From Massiliimalia massiliensis (lineage in GTDB: Bacteria > Bacillota > Clostridia > Oscillospirales > Ruminococcaceae): a stretch of 64,000 nt of DNA. Positions 34,684 through 43,181 of this stretch are shown here, piece by piece. The notes below the pieces were generated by a model. That model was not told the origin of the DNA. It ran no database searches and was given only the letters and a program-made list of their open reading frames with translations. Made by a program: the position numbers and the translations under genes. Every line of letters begins with the position of its first letter. Within the stretch, counting starts at the first letter, position 1. The stretch covers positions 186,001-250,000 of the forward strand of contig NZ_FUHT01000004.1 in assembly GCF_900155615.1 (NCBI RefSeq), in the 5' to 3' direction.

Positions 34684-35376
34684 ATGTCATTAGGAAAAAT
34701 TCTTGTGGTTGACGACGACCAGAATATCTGCGAGCTGCTTCGGCTTTATTTGGAAAAAGAAGGATACAGCGTGATTCTGTCACATGACGGGGAGGAAGCG
34801 ATTGTCAAATTTAATGCAATGGCGCCGGACATGGTTTTGCTGGACATTATGCTGCCCGGTCTGGATGGATGGCAGGTGTGCCGTGAAATTCGCAAAAAGT
34901 CCAATGTGCCGATCATTATGCTGACGGCGAAGGGCGAGACGTTTGACAAGGTGCTGGGACTTGAGCTTGGCGCGGACGATTATGTCGTAAAACCGTTTGA
35001 TACGAAGGAAGTGATCGCCAGGATCAAGGCGGTGCTGCGCCGGATAGGACAGAACAGCCAGTCGGAAGAGGTTAAAGAGGTCAGCTATGATAAGCTGGTA
35101 GTCAACATGACCCGTTATGAATTAAAGGTTGACGGCAAGGTGATCGATACTCCGCCGAAAGAGCTGGAGCTGCTGTTCCACCTGGCTTCCAATCCCAACA
35201 GGGTATATACCCGCGACCAGCTGCTTGACGAGGTCTGGGGCTTTGAGTATTACGGGGATTCCCGGACAATCGATGTGCATGTCAAGCGCCTGCGCGAAAA
35301 GCTGGAAGGCGTATCGGATAAATGGGCGCTGAAAACTGTTTGGGGCGTCGGATACAAGTTTGAGGTAAATGAATAA
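34684..35376 (+). CDS. OmpR/PhoB family response regulator
   Basis: This 230-residue cytoplasmic regulator has a receiver domain (KILVVDDDQN, phospho-acceptor Asp in MVLLDIMLPGLDGW, switch residues in MLTAKGE, Lys in YVVKPF) and a C-terminal winged helix (ELELLFHLASNPNRVYTRDQLL, then DSRTIDVHVKRLREKL). GGAGGG lies 7 nt before the ATG at 34684, so the upstream GTG at 34669 is not the start. Its partner histidine kinase follows after 131 nt that contain a 13-bp hairpin, and an HtrA gene comes next, suggesting an envelope stress system. Confidence 0.94.
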   Translation: MSLGKILVVDDDQNICELLRLYLEKEGYSVILSHDGEEAIVKFNAMAPDMVLLDIMLPGLDGWQVCREIRKKSNVPIIMLTAKGETFDKVLGLELGADDYVVKPFDTKEVIARIKAVLRRIGQNSQSEEVKEVSYDKLVVNMTRYELKVDGKVIDTPPKELELLFHLASNPNRVYTRDQLLDEVWGFEYYGDSRTIDVHVKRLREKLEGVSDKWALKTVWGVGYKFEVNE

Positions 35377-35387
35377 GCTTTTTGATT

Positions 35388-35425
35388 CGTTCCAAAACAG
35401 AACCCCTGTTTTGGAACGGATTTTC
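35388..35425 (+). terminator. Hairpin between response regulator and kinase genes
   Basis: A perfect 13-bp stem CGTTCCAAAACAG/CTGTTTTGGAACG with a 5-nt loop is followed by GATTTTC. It may partially terminate transcription and lower kinase expression relative to the regulator. Confidence 0.65.
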
Positions 35426-35507
35426 TTGCCTTGGAGCTTGCAGAAATTCAATACGCCGAAGCAGATGGCCTTAGTCGGCGCGCCCTGGTAAGAAGGGACT
35501 TTTAATT

Positions 35508-36962
35508 ATGCAAAAGAGTATTTTTACAAAATATTTTTCTGTTTGCGCATCGCTGATCCTGGTCAGTATTGGAATACTGGGCTCTGCGCTGATGCTGTTT
35601 GCCTCTGGGTATTTCAAAACGGAAAAATACGAGCTGCTGCAGACCAATGTCGTAAAAGCGGTAGACAAGGTAGAAGCGAACATCGATGAGGACAATAGGA
35701 TTCTCATGGGGAAGCCGCAGAGCTATTTTGATCTGTTAGCTGATGCGATCGGTGCGGATTTTTTCCTGGTAGATACGGATGGACGAACCGCCTACTGCAC
35801 TGAAGAATATCCCTGCCGCCACACGACCTACCAATTGACGGACACGATCCTGGCGGCGATGCAGACAGATGGCGAGTATAAGGAGATAGGGACGCTTGGC
35901 GGGATTTATACCAGCCACAGCTTTACGGTCGGCGCACCGGTTTATGGCAGCAGCGGAGATTTGGTGGGTTATGTGCTGGCGTCGATGAACTCCACCGAAT
36001 CGATGCAGAACTTTCTGATAGAAGTATTCAAAATGTTTGCGATCTCTGCGCTGGTGGTGCTGGTGCTGGTCTGCATTATTATTTATTTTGTTACCCATTC
36101 CATGGTGCGCCCGCTCAGGGAGATGTCTGAAGCGGCGCAGAAATTCGGAAATGGAGATTTTTCTACGCGGCTGACTGTCTATTCCTATGACGAGGTTGGG
36201 CAGCTCGCCATGGCGCTGAACAACATGGCGCAGTCTCTTTCCACGCTGGAGACAATGCGGCGGAGCTTTATTTCCAATGTCTCTCATGAGCTGAAAACCC
36301 CGATGACTACCATCGGTGGATTTATTGACGGGATTCTGGACGGGACGATCCCTCCGGAGAAACAGAAGCAGTATCTGCGGATTGTGTCCGACGAGGTGAA
36401 ACGCCTGTCGCGAATTGTGCGCTCTATGCTGAATCTTTCCCAGATTGAGGCCGGGGAGATGAAATTAAACCGTCATACTTTCGATATGGTGGATACGATC
36501 TGCCAGACCCTGTTCAGCCTGGAACGGCAGATTGACGACAAGAAGCTGGAAATCAGGGGACTGGATCACGATAAGGTTTTTGTAGACGCGGATGAGGACT
36601 TAATTCACCAGGTGGTTTATAATCTGACAGAAAACGCTATTAAGTTTGCTAATACCGGCGGATATATTGAGTTTGAATTTTTAAAAGAGGGCGGCCGGCA
36701 GATGATCGGCGTCAAAAATTCCGGCGAGGGATTGAGCAAAGAGGAAATCCCGCGTGTGTTTGACCGGTTTTACAAGACAGACCGTTCCAGGGGACAGGAC
36801 AAAAGCGGCGTTGGGCTGGGACTGTATATTGTACGGTCGATTGTCACGCTGCATGGCGGCGATATTATTGTCAAGAGTGTGCAGGGGGAATACTGCGAAT
36901 TTTTGTTTACCCTTCCTCCCGGGAAACCAAAGACTCAGAATAAATTCAAGAAGAATTCATAG
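35508..36962 (+). CDS. Membrane sensor histidine kinase with HAMP domain
   Basis: The 484-residue protein has a first membrane helix (residues 10-35), an extracellular sensing domain of about 130 residues, a second helix (165-190, ALVVLVLVCIIIYFV), a HAMP segment, the phospho-acceptor His in SNVSHELKTPMTTIGG (near residue 262), and an ATPase domain with NLTENAIKFA (N box), DKSGVGLGLYI (G2) and FEF-like boxes. It likely phosphorylates the upstream response regulator. The extracellular domain shows no known ligand signature to me. GAAGGGAC precedes the ATG. Confidence 0.93.
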   Translation: MQKSIFTKYFSVCASLILVSIGILGSALMLFASGYFKTEKYELLQTNVVKAVDKVEANIDEDNRILMGKPQSYFDLLADAIGADFFLVDTDGRTAYCTEEYPCRHTTYQLTDTILAAMQTDGEYKEIGTLGGIYTSHSFTVGAPVYGSSGDLVGYVLASMNSTESMQNFLIEVFKMFAISALVVLVLVCIIIYFVTHSMVRPLREMSEAAQKFGNGDFSTRLTVYSYDEVGQLAMALNNMAQSLSTLETMRRSFISNVSHELKTPMTTIGGFIDGILDGTIPPEKQKQYLRIVSDEVKRLSRIVRSMLNLSQIEAGEMKLNRHTFDMVDTICQTLFSLERQIDDKKLEIRGLDHDKVFVDADEDLIHQVVYNLTENAIKFANTGGYIEFEFLKEGGRQMIGVKNSGEGLSKEEIPRVFDRFYKTDRSRGQDKSGVGLGLYIVRSIVTLHGGDIIVKSVQGEYCEFLFTLPPGKPKTQNKFKKNS

Positions 36963-37005
36963 TATTTTGTGATAGGGCAGCAACCGGCTGCTGTCCGGAA
37001 TCCTT

Positions 37006-37023
37006 AAGAAAGGAAGCCTTTGC
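37006..37023 (+). repeat. 18-nt element AAGAAAGGAAGCCTTTGC, copy 2 (htrA leader)
   Basis: It is identical to 24960-24977 in the cysteine synthase leader. It contains a possible AAAGG/CCTTT mini-hairpin holding AAGGAAG. Here it lies 25 nt before the htrA start, after a GGGCAGCA/TGCTGTCC hairpin (36976-36997). Confidence 0.6.
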
Positions 37024-37047
37024 GGAGCAAGGGCAAGGTGATTTAAG

Positions 37048-38448
37048 ATGGATCAAAAATGGCCATTCGGGGAGAACCCCGGTTCGGAACATGAGGGACA
37101 GAGTGTCAACTGGCAGTTTTCCAACGGGCCAAAGAGCACAAACGGAGTGAACATTAATCCTGACTTTTCCGCCAATGGAAACGGCAGCTATCGGGAGGGA
37201 CAGAATACATTCTATTCAGCGCCTCAGCCTCCTCAGAAAAACGGCAAGGGATCGGGCGGGTTAAAGGTATTCGCCATCCTGCTCTGTATTATTTTGGTAT
37301 TTGTGATCTTTATCTTTATCGGCTACGCGATTTATAAAGAGGGGCCTGCCGCTCAAAAGACGGCGGAGGGTACCGGAACGTCGGAGCCGTCGGGAACCTC
37401 GCTGGAAATTAATTCTGCTCCTGAGGAAACGGAAGAGGAAACCGAGGAGTATTCGCCAAGCGGCGTACTCACCTCTGAGCAAATCGCCACCAAGGTGATG
37501 CCGTCTATTGTCGGCGTAGTGGTCTACACCAAGGAATCGGCCCTGCAAAACCAGGCGTACAGTGAGGGCAGCGGAATTATTATGTCTGAGGACGGATACA
37601 TCATCACCAACGCCCACGTAGTTATGGAGGAGGATACCTCTACCGGAGGTGTCAGCACAACGCCGGTGGATAAAATCGAAATTTATCTCAACAATGAGGA
37701 TTACTGCCAGGCCACGCTGATTGGTGTGGACACCCGGACAGACCTCGCGGTTGTGAAAATAGATAAAGAAAATCTGGTTGCGGCAGAGTTTGGGGATTCC
37801 ACGGTGCTAAAGGTTGGGGAGCTTGCCGTGGCGATTGGAAATCCAACCGGGCGTACCCTGTCCAGCAGCTTTACACAGGGCGTTATTTCCGGTGTAGACC
37901 GGACGATTGCAATCGGCACCTCCGGCTATACGATGGACTGTATCCAGACCGACGCCGCGATTAATCCGGGAAACTCCGGCGGAGCGCTGGTGAATAAATA
38001 TGGCCAGGTGATCGGGATTAACTCCTCGAAAATCGCCGCTACGGAATACGAGGGGATTGGCTTTGCCATTCCGATCCATGAAGCAAAGCCTGTCATTGAA
38101 AGCCTAATCGAAAACGGCTATGTAGCCGGCAGGGTTCGGATCGGGATTACGTTCCAGTCTATCCCGCAGGCATTAGCTGAGCTGCGCGGCACGCCGGCAG
38201 GACTGCGGGTTGTCCAGGTGGATGAATCTACCGATGCATACGCACAGGGCGTGCAGCCGGGAGATATTATCACAAAGCTTGACGGGAATGAGGTCATCAG
38301 CATTAAGGAGATTTCTGAGGTGCTGAATGAAAAGGAACCCGGCGACAGTGTCAAGCTGACGATCTACCGCGTGAAGGACGGGAAGGCCAGTACCTTTGAC
38401 GTCAGTGTAGAATTGCAGGAGGACATGAGCGGAAAAGTAGTGTCTTAA
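37048..38448 (+). CDS. HtrA/DegP-like trypsin-type serine protease with PDZ domain
   Basis: HtrA proteases degrade or refold damaged exported proteins outside the membrane. The 466-residue protein has a Gln/Asn/Gly-rich cytoplasmic head, a single membrane anchor (residues 75-95, FAILLCIILVFVIFIFIGYAIY), a Glu/Thr-rich linker, the protease domain with His in TNAHVV, Asp in DTRTDLAVV and Ser in GNSGGALV, and a C-terminal PDZ domain (residues 365-455). The neighbouring two-component system parallels CssRS-type control of HtrA (inferred from family knowledge). AAGGTGA precedes the ATG. Confidence 0.94.
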   Translation: MDQKWPFGENPGSEHEGQSVNWQFSNGPKSTNGVNINPDFSANGNGSYREGQNTFYSAPQPPQKNGKGSGGLKVFAILLCIILVFVIFIFIGYAIYKEGPAAQKTAEGTGTSEPSGTSLEINSAPEETEEETEEYSPSGVLTSEQIATKVMPSIVGVVVYTKESALQNQAYSEGSGIIMSEDGYIITNAHVVMEEDTSTGGVSTTPVDKIEIYLNNEDYCQATLIGVDTRTDLAVVKIDKENLVAAEFGDSTVLKVGELAVAIGNPTGRTLSSSFTQGVISGVDRTIAIGTSGYTMDCIQTDAAINPGNSGGALVNKYGQVIGINSSKIAATEYEGIGFAIPIHEAKPVIESLIENGYVAGRVRIGITFQSIPQALAELRGTPAGLRVVQVDESTDAYAQGVQPGDIITKLDGNEVISIKEISEVLNEKEPGDSVKLTIYRVKDGKASTFDVSVELQEDMSGKVVS

Positions 38449-38452
38449 CGAA

Positions 38453-38484
38453 AAAGCAGCAGGGTTATATTACCCTGCTGCTTT
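38453..38484. terminator. Bidirectional terminator after htrA
   Basis: A perfect 13-bp stem AAAGCAGCAGGGT/ACCCTGCTGCTTT has a 6-nt loop. On the minus strand it is followed by a T-run, so it also terminates the small minus-strand ORF at 38486-38557. Confidence 0.85.
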
Positions 38485-38485
38485 G

Positions 38486-38557
38486 TTATATCAACAGCCC
38501 CATTCCAGGACAGGCGCCCGGCAAAGCTCCCCTGCGGACCGGCATCTTAACGGTCAC
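38486..38557 (-). CDS. Possible 23-residue micropeptide with strong Shine-Dalgarno site
   Basis: On the minus strand GGCAGGAGGTAAAA (38571-38558) is followed by a GTG that opens a 23-codon ORF beginning MTVKMPVRRGALPGAC and ending TAA directly before a terminator. The peptide is basic in the middle and hydrophobic at the end (GMGLLI). No promoter is evident. It could be a real small gene or the tail of an older gene. Confidence 0.3.
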   Translation of the reverse strand: MTVKMPVRRGALPGACPGMGLLI

Positions 38558-38574
38558 TTTTACCTCCTGCCCTG

Positions 38575-38790
38575 AAAAATAGACTGTACTTTATTTTATG
38601 CTGCTTTATCAGATTGGCTACCGCAAAGCGCAAAGCGGAACAGCTTAAATATGTGGGAAGGCGGTTGATTTTAAGCCGATCACGGGAAATATCATGGTTT
38701 GCATTGATAATTACAGGGAAAAAATTTTTGTGGTTTCATTTCCCGCCTGAGCATTGAAAAGTGAAAAAAACTTAAATTTTATGATTATTT
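38575..38790. other. Spacer between the possible micropeptide and the promoter at 38792
   Basis: The interval becomes AT-rich toward its end. I see no coding region or clear RNA signature in it. Confidence 0.4.
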
Positions 38791-38791
38791 G

Positions 38792-38820
38792 TTGACGATA
38801 TCATTGGGATTTAGTAAAAT
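38792..38820 (+). promoter_or_regulatory. Promoter of the small membrane protein gene
   Basis: TTGACG at 38792-38797 and TAAAAT at 38815-38820 are 17 nt apart. Confidence 0.75.
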
Positions 38821-38850
38821 ATAATAAGTAGGAGCTTTGAGGTGAGATTT

Positions 38851-39417
38851 ATGAAAATCAATAATCTCAATCGAATTGCTTTGGGTATCAATGCTGCGGA
38901 CGGAATAAACGTCATTTCGCTTGGCTTTAAATTGATGAAGAAACCTAATAAAACTTCAGAAGAAGAAATCGCGGCAAAGGCATTTATCAAAAGCTTTCGG
39001 TGGACCGTTGTGTTAGTGCTGCTTTCTTGTGCTGTTCTTGCTGTGATGACAGGCTTTGCAATGTCAGCAACCGGGATGGAATACAAAGGCGGCTATACGG
39101 AAAGCCGTACTGGAAGGATGGAAGACGGACAAATTCGTTATGTGAAAAATGAACTTTACTATATTAATCCCGAAGAATATGGCTTATCATCCAATCTCCC
39201 GGACAATACGCATATCACGGTATATTTTAATGAGAATGACGATGTAGTTGCCTGCATCAATGCAGATGAGGTGAACGGCATCAGGGAACAGAGAATGATT
39301 CTTATGGCAGTTTCTCTTGTGCTCTGCATTGTTGTATTGCTTGCATTCGCTGTGATAGCAAGGACAACCTTCGGAAAGCCGTGGTATCAATGGGTGAATT
39401 CAATCAGGGGGATTTAG
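38851..39417 (+). CDS. Two-helix membrane protein of unknown function
   Basis: I do not recognise this 188-residue protein. A short basic N-terminus is followed by a membrane helix (residues 52-75, WTVVLVLLSCAVLAVMTGFAMSA), an outside segment of about 70 residues with several Tyr (YKGGYTESRTGRMEDGQIRY), and a second helix (about 150-172, MAVSLVLCIVVLLAFAVIA). GAGGTGA lies 6 nt before the ATG at 38851, and a GTG at 38842 lies inside that site. Its base composition is more AT-rich than the neighbours, which could mean later acquisition. It has its own consensus promoter. Confidence 0.75.
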   Translation: MKINNLNRIALGINAADGINVISLGFKLMKKPNKTSEEEIAAKAFIKSFRWTVVLVLLSCAVLAVMTGFAMSATGMEYKGGYTESRTGRMEDGQIRYVKNELYYINPEEYGLSSNLPDNTHITVYFNENDDVVACINADEVNGIREQRMILMAVSLVLCIVVLLAFAVIARTTFGKPWYQWVNSIRGI

Positions 39418-39532
39418 TAACCTGAGAGGATAAAATTTCAGTGTGTAGATGCCAATAAATATTGAACCAATAGAGGTTTTAGAAATTGTAAAAAAGCGCG
39501 GTTTATTTCCGCGTTGAAAGGACGTATTGAAA

Positions 39533-40174
39533 ATGACAAAGGTATCGCCGTCGATTCTGGCGGCTGATTTTGCAAATCTGGGGGCGGATATTCAAAAGGT
39601 TCAGAAAGCGGCCATGCTTCATGTCGACATCATGGATGGGCATTTCGTACCTAATATCAGCATTGGTGTGCCGGTTGTGGAGTCAGTCAGACGGTGTACA
39701 GACATGTTCCTCGATGTACATCTGATGATTTCAAAACCGCAGCAATATATTGATATATTCTGCGATGCGGGAGCTGATCTGATCTGCTTCCATCTGGAAG
39801 CGGAAGGAGAACCCGAAACGACAATCCGCATGATCCGGGAGAAGGGAAAAAAGGCGGCGGTTTCGATTAAGCCGGGAACGCCGGTGGAAGCGGTTTTCCC
39901 TTATGTTAAAGACCTGGATATGGTTCTGGTGATGACTGTGGAGCCTGGCTTCGGCGGACAGAAATTTATGCCGGAGATGCTCGAAAAGGTAAAGGCGCTT
40001 CGTGCTTATGCGCAGTCGGAAAACCCGTCGCTGGATATTGAGGTGGACGGCGGGGTCAACCGGGAAACAGCCAAGGCTGCGGTTTCCGCCGGCGTATCGG
40101 TGCTGGTTGCGGGATCCTGCATTTTCGGCGCGGAAAACCCAGAGGAAATGGTAGATTATTTTTCTTCTCTCTAA
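39533..40174 (+). CDS. rpe: Ribulose-phosphate 3-epimerase
   Basis: Rpe interconverts ribulose-5-phosphate and xylulose-5-phosphate in the pentose phosphate pathway. The 213-residue TIM barrel has SPSILAADF, HVDIMDGHFVPN (metal His, Asp), DVHLMI, MTVEPGFGGQKFMP and EVDGGVN (catalytic Asp). I prefer the ATG at 39533, after AAAGGA, to the TTG at 39527. Its stop overlaps that of the convergent mecA gene by 4 nt. No other pentose phosphate gene is near. Confidence 0.96.
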   Translation: MTKVSPSILAADFANLGADIQKVQKAAMLHVDIMDGHFVPNISIGVPVVESVRRCTDMFLDVHLMISKPQQYIDIFCDAGADLICFHLEAEGEPETTIRMIREKGKKAAVSIKPGTPVEAVFPYVKDLDMVLVMTVEPGFGGQKFMPEMLEKVKALRAYAQSENPSLDIEVDGGVNRETAKAAVSAGVSVLVAGSCIFGAENPEEMVDYFSSL

Positions 40175-40749
40175 GAGAGATATTCCACCACTGTTTCGAT
40201 GGCGTTTTCGGAAAGAATCGGCTTTGCATGCTCTTTGATAAAAGCACAGAACACAGAGCCCTTACCGAGGAAGGTGCCGTATTCCCGGAGCAGATGGATA
40301 ATCCGTTCTTCCATCCTGCAATAGGTGTATAGCAGCAGGCGATAGTCGTTCCCATAGAGATAGAGCTCTGTTTTGATAACAAGGTGGTTAAATTCATTGA
40401 GAATTCGTTTGGAAACGGCGACGAGGGAATCCAATGACTCGAATCCGAAAATAAGAGGCGTATCGAAGCTGTACCGTTCTTTCTGGCCGTGCTGTCTCTG
40501 CGCGTCGTCAATCAGGTTGAGATAGAGGATGCATCCGCCGTTGGAATCGGGGAAAGCCTCGATAAACAGGCGGTGATTGTCAAAGGTGAGACCGGTCTGC
40601 GCTTTGATGCGCTGCAGGATGATAAATACTGCGCGCTTGGTCACAGTATTATTATAATCCATTTCTTCGTATGTGAGATCAAGCTGTTCCATATCTGCGG
40701 CTGAGAGCAGAATGCGGACAGTTTTTTCATCAAGCTGTTCTATCTTCAA
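40171..40749 (-). CDS. mecA: MecA-family adaptor protein
   Basis: MecA proteins deliver substrates to the ClpC unfoldase. The protein of about 192 residues begins, if translated from the TTG at 40749, with KIEQLDEKTVRI, matching the MKIE start of MecA family members. LTYEEMDYNNTVTKRAVFIILQRI gives the N-terminal substrate domain, and the C-terminal part (residues 95-190) carries the ClpC-binding domain pattern. GGTGAT lies a few nt before this TTG. An upstream TTG at 40767 has no ribosome binding site. A 6-bp hairpin (AGTGAG/CTCACT) lies in its leader. Sequence identity to the Bacillus protein looks low, so substrate specificity is open. Confidence 0.75.
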   Translation of the reverse strand: MKIEQLDEKTVRILLSAADMEQLDLTYEEMDYNNTVTKRAVFIILQRIKAQTGLTFDNHRLFIEAFPDSNGGCILYLNLIDDAQRQHGQKERYSFDTPLIFGFESLDSLVAVSKRILNEFNHLVIKTELYLYGNDYRLLLYTYCRMEERIIHLLREYGTFLGKGSVFCAFIKEHAKPILSENAIETVVEYLS

Positions 40750-40891
40750 AAAATCACCATTTTTCAAATAAAGTGAGAAGCCTCACTATTAAGTTTATAC
40801 GGTTCAATTCGGAATCAGAACCGGAACTGGCGGCTTAATCAGGCATGCCGGTATCTTATTCGGGATATCCCGACAGAATGGAGTTCCAAAC

Positions 40892-41911
40892 ATGAAACAT
40901 AGTATTGTAATTTCCGACCATTGCGTTTCTGCAATTTTAGCGCTTGTTGCTATGCTGGCGGTTCCTGTCTACTTTTTTGGCGCCCGTCCGGCAATTATTG
41001 CCGCTATAGCGGTGGTGACGGCAATGCTGATGGAGCTGATCTTGAAACGATGGCTCTTCCGCTTGCCGCGTGCGGAGAAGCATGATTACTCCTCGATTGT
41101 AACCGCACTGGTTATCACCATGCTGATGCCTGCCAGCGTCGATTATTATGTCGTTGTGATTGCTGTAGTCAGCGGCCTGCTGATTGGAAAGTATGCGTTC
41201 GGCGGAACAGGACGGAATATTTTTAATCCTGCGGCGCTGGGTGTAGCAATTGTGGGGATTAGCTTTTCTGAACAGGTTTTAAAATTTCCAGTTCCCGGAA
41301 GCTGGCTTCCGTTAACCCCGCATATTGCCGAGGAGGCAGGTGTATTATATGCAACCTCGCCGGCATCGGTGATGAATGTGGGCGGGACGCCTCAGATTTC
41401 CCTTTTCCCGTTGCTTTTAGGGGAATATCCGGGTGCGATGGGTGCTACCTGTATTATCGCTTTGGCCGCTGTTTTCCTTTTCTTGTGCTTGAGACGGGCA
41501 ATTTCCTTCCGGATTACGGGAGCGTTCTTATTCACAGTTGCGTGCTACGCCTGTCTGTTCGCGCGAACCAGTACGGGAAGGCTGAATTCCGTTATTTTTG
41601 AAATTACTTCCGGAGTACTGCTGTTCGGAGTGATATTTATGGCCTCCGATCCGCATACATCTCCGTTAACTGCAATTGGGCAGGTGCTTTATGGGATTTT
41701 CCTGGGACTTGTAACTATGCTGTTCCGGAAAGCCGGGGCTCTCGACATTGAGTTCGTGTTTGTCCTGCTCTTTGCAAATGCGCTGGCAAGGGAGTTCGAC
41801 CGCTTGTCGGACTGGCTTTGCCGCAAAATACCGATATTAAACCAGTTCCTGAAGGACAGTGAGACGCTGCGGGGACGGCGGGTCAGAAGGGTTGGTGGAA
41901 AACGTGCTTAG
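40892..41911 (+). CDS. rnfD: RnfD/NqrB-like membrane subunit of an electron transport complex
   Basis: The 339-residue protein has about nine membrane helices and matches RnfD/NqrB: HDYSSIVTALVITMLMPAS, GKYAFGGTGRNIFNPAALG near residue 105, and FGVIFMASDPHTSPLT near residue 255. In Rnf complexes this subunit carries covalent FMN on a Thr in an SGAT-type motif. Here the corresponding stretch seems to read ATSPASVM, with Ser instead, so flavin attachment is uncertain. It is the first gene of a three-gene unit with rnfE and rnfA. rnfB, rnfC and rnfG are absent here. GGAG precedes the ATG. Confidence 0.85.
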   Translation: MKHSIVISDHCVSAILALVAMLAVPVYFFGARPAIIAAIAVVTAMLMELILKRWLFRLPRAEKHDYSSIVTALVITMLMPASVDYYVVVIAVVSGLLIGKYAFGGTGRNIFNPAALGVAIVGISFSEQVLKFPVPGSWLPLTPHIAEEAGVLYATSPASVMNVGGTPQISLFPLLLGEYPGAMGATCIIALAAVFLFLCLRRAISFRITGAFLFTVACYACLFARTSTGRLNSVIFEITSGVLLFGVIFMASDPHTSPLTAIGQVLYGIFLGLVTMLFRKAGALDIEFVFVLLFANALAREFDRLSDWLCRKIPILNQFLKDSETLRGRRVRRVGGKRA

Positions 41912-42551
41912 AACTTATTATCAAAAGCATCGGGAACAGATCGACCGTTTTGATGGGCTGTTGGTGAATAACACGGTTTTGGAACGCGGGCTGGTAATTG
42001 CACCGGTCATTGTTGCAGCCAACACTGCACAGAATGGCTTGATTCTGGGCTTGAGCTTTATCCTGATTACCTTTTTCGGGGTGCTCTTGGCCTCCTTTGT
42101 ACCTAAAAAGCTGCCGTATGCTATCCGGGTGATTCTATATGTGGTTTTAGCCTGCCTGCTCTATATCCCGGTGTCTTACCTGATGAATCTCATGTTCCCG
42201 GATTCGGTGTATAAAGTGGGGATTTTTCTCCCCTTGCTGGTGACGAACTCTTTGATTGTGACCAAAACCGAAACGCGTTTTCTCAAGATGAAACGTCTGA
42301 ATATGATGTTGGATGTCTTTTGCCATACGGTTGGATTCTTCCTGGTGATTGTGACGGTAGGCATGCTGAGGGAGATTTTCGGGAACGGTTCATTTTTCGG
42401 CAATGAGCTGAATATGCCCGGCAAAATTTATGCGTTTATGCTGCCGTTCGGCGGTTTTATCGTGCTGGGGTTTTTGGCGGCTGCTGTACAGCGCTTCCGT
42501 ATTTACCTGCATGGCGGGGAAACTGACCAGAAAAAGGGAGGAAACCGCTGA
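41904..42551 (+). CDS. rnfE: RnfE/NqrD-like membrane subunit
   Basis: The protein of about 215 residues with six membrane helices belongs to the RnfE/RnfA/NqrD/NqrE family: LLVNNTVLERGLVIAPVIVAAN near the start, LLVTNSLIVTKTETRFLK, and TVGMLREIFGNGSFFG. The start probably overlaps the end of rnfD in GTGCTTAG (GTG at 41904), 12 nt after GAAGGG. A GTG at 41895 is also possible. Its stop overlaps the next ATG by one nucleotide (TGATG). This family usually forms the ion-conducting membrane core of the Rnf and Nqr complexes together with its sister subunit. Confidence 0.85.
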   Translation: MLRTYYQKHREQIDRFDGLLVNNTVLERGLVIAPVIVAANTAQNGLILGLSFILITFFGVLLASFVPKKLPYAIRVILYVVLACLLYIPVSYLMNLMFPDSVYKVGIFLPLLVTNSLIVTKTETRFLKMKRLNMMLDVFCHTVGFFLVIVTVGMLREIFGNGSFFGNELNMPGKIYAFMLPFGGFIVLGFLAAAVQRFRIYLHGGETDQKKGGNR

Positions 42552-43165
42552 TGACATGGCTTGAATTTACCACAACTTTTTTTGGCAAGATGTTTTTATA
42601 TGCGCTGATTGCCATGTTTACGGAGAATACGATCTTTTCCCGCGCGCTGGGAGCTTCTACCTCGCTGTGGATTATCCGGAAAAAATACCGCATTTTCGCT
42701 TTCGGGATGATCATGACGATCATTACTACCCTTTCCGCGGTAGCTGTCTACTATCTGCTGCCCTATGTCCAGAAGCTGGACAGCAGCAGTTATATCCTGC
42801 CTCTGGTATATATTGGCGTTATCGCTGTTGTTTATATTGTAATGCTTTTTGTAACGCATCGTCTCCCGCTAAAAAATAAGGATATGATGCTGATGTTTAT
42901 CCATCGCTGTGCATTTAACTGTGCGGTCTTGGGCGCTTTGCTGCTGTCAACCGAATATAAGCTGGAGCTGCCGGGCTTTATCGGCTTCGGGATTGGAACC
43001 GGCTTTGGGTTTACCCTGGCGACCTATCTGACCTATATCGCTTATGGACGGTTAAACAGCAAGGCAGTTCCAAAGGCCTTTCGCGGTTTTCCAATCACCC
43101 TGTTTTATATCGGTATCCTTTCTTTGGCAATTTACGGCATGATTGGACACGAGCTTCCGGTATAA
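42551..43165 (+). CDS. rnfA: RnfA/NqrE-like membrane subunit
   Basis: The 204-residue protein has six helices and is the sister subunit of the preceding protein: MFLYALIAMFTENTIFSRALG in helix 1, RCAFNCAVLGALLLSTE in the region corresponding to the cluster-binding Cys loop of RnfA, and GIGTGFGFTLATYLTYIAYGRL. It is translationally coupled to rnfE. A short hairpin follows (43182-43201). With RnfD these three form the membrane core, so peripheral subunits would need to be encoded elsewhere. Confidence 0.84.
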   Translation: MTWLEFTTTFFGKMFLYALIAMFTENTIFSRALGASTSLWIIRKKYRIFAFGMIMTIITTLSAVAVYYLLPYVQKLDSSSYILPLVYIGVIAVVYIVMLFVTHRLPLKNKDMMLMFIHRCAFNCAVLGALLLSTEYKLELPGFIGFGIGTGFGFTLATYLTYIAYGRLNSKAVPKAFRGFPITLFYIGILSLAIYGMIGHELPV

Positions 43166-43181
43166 TAGAAAACAGAGAATG

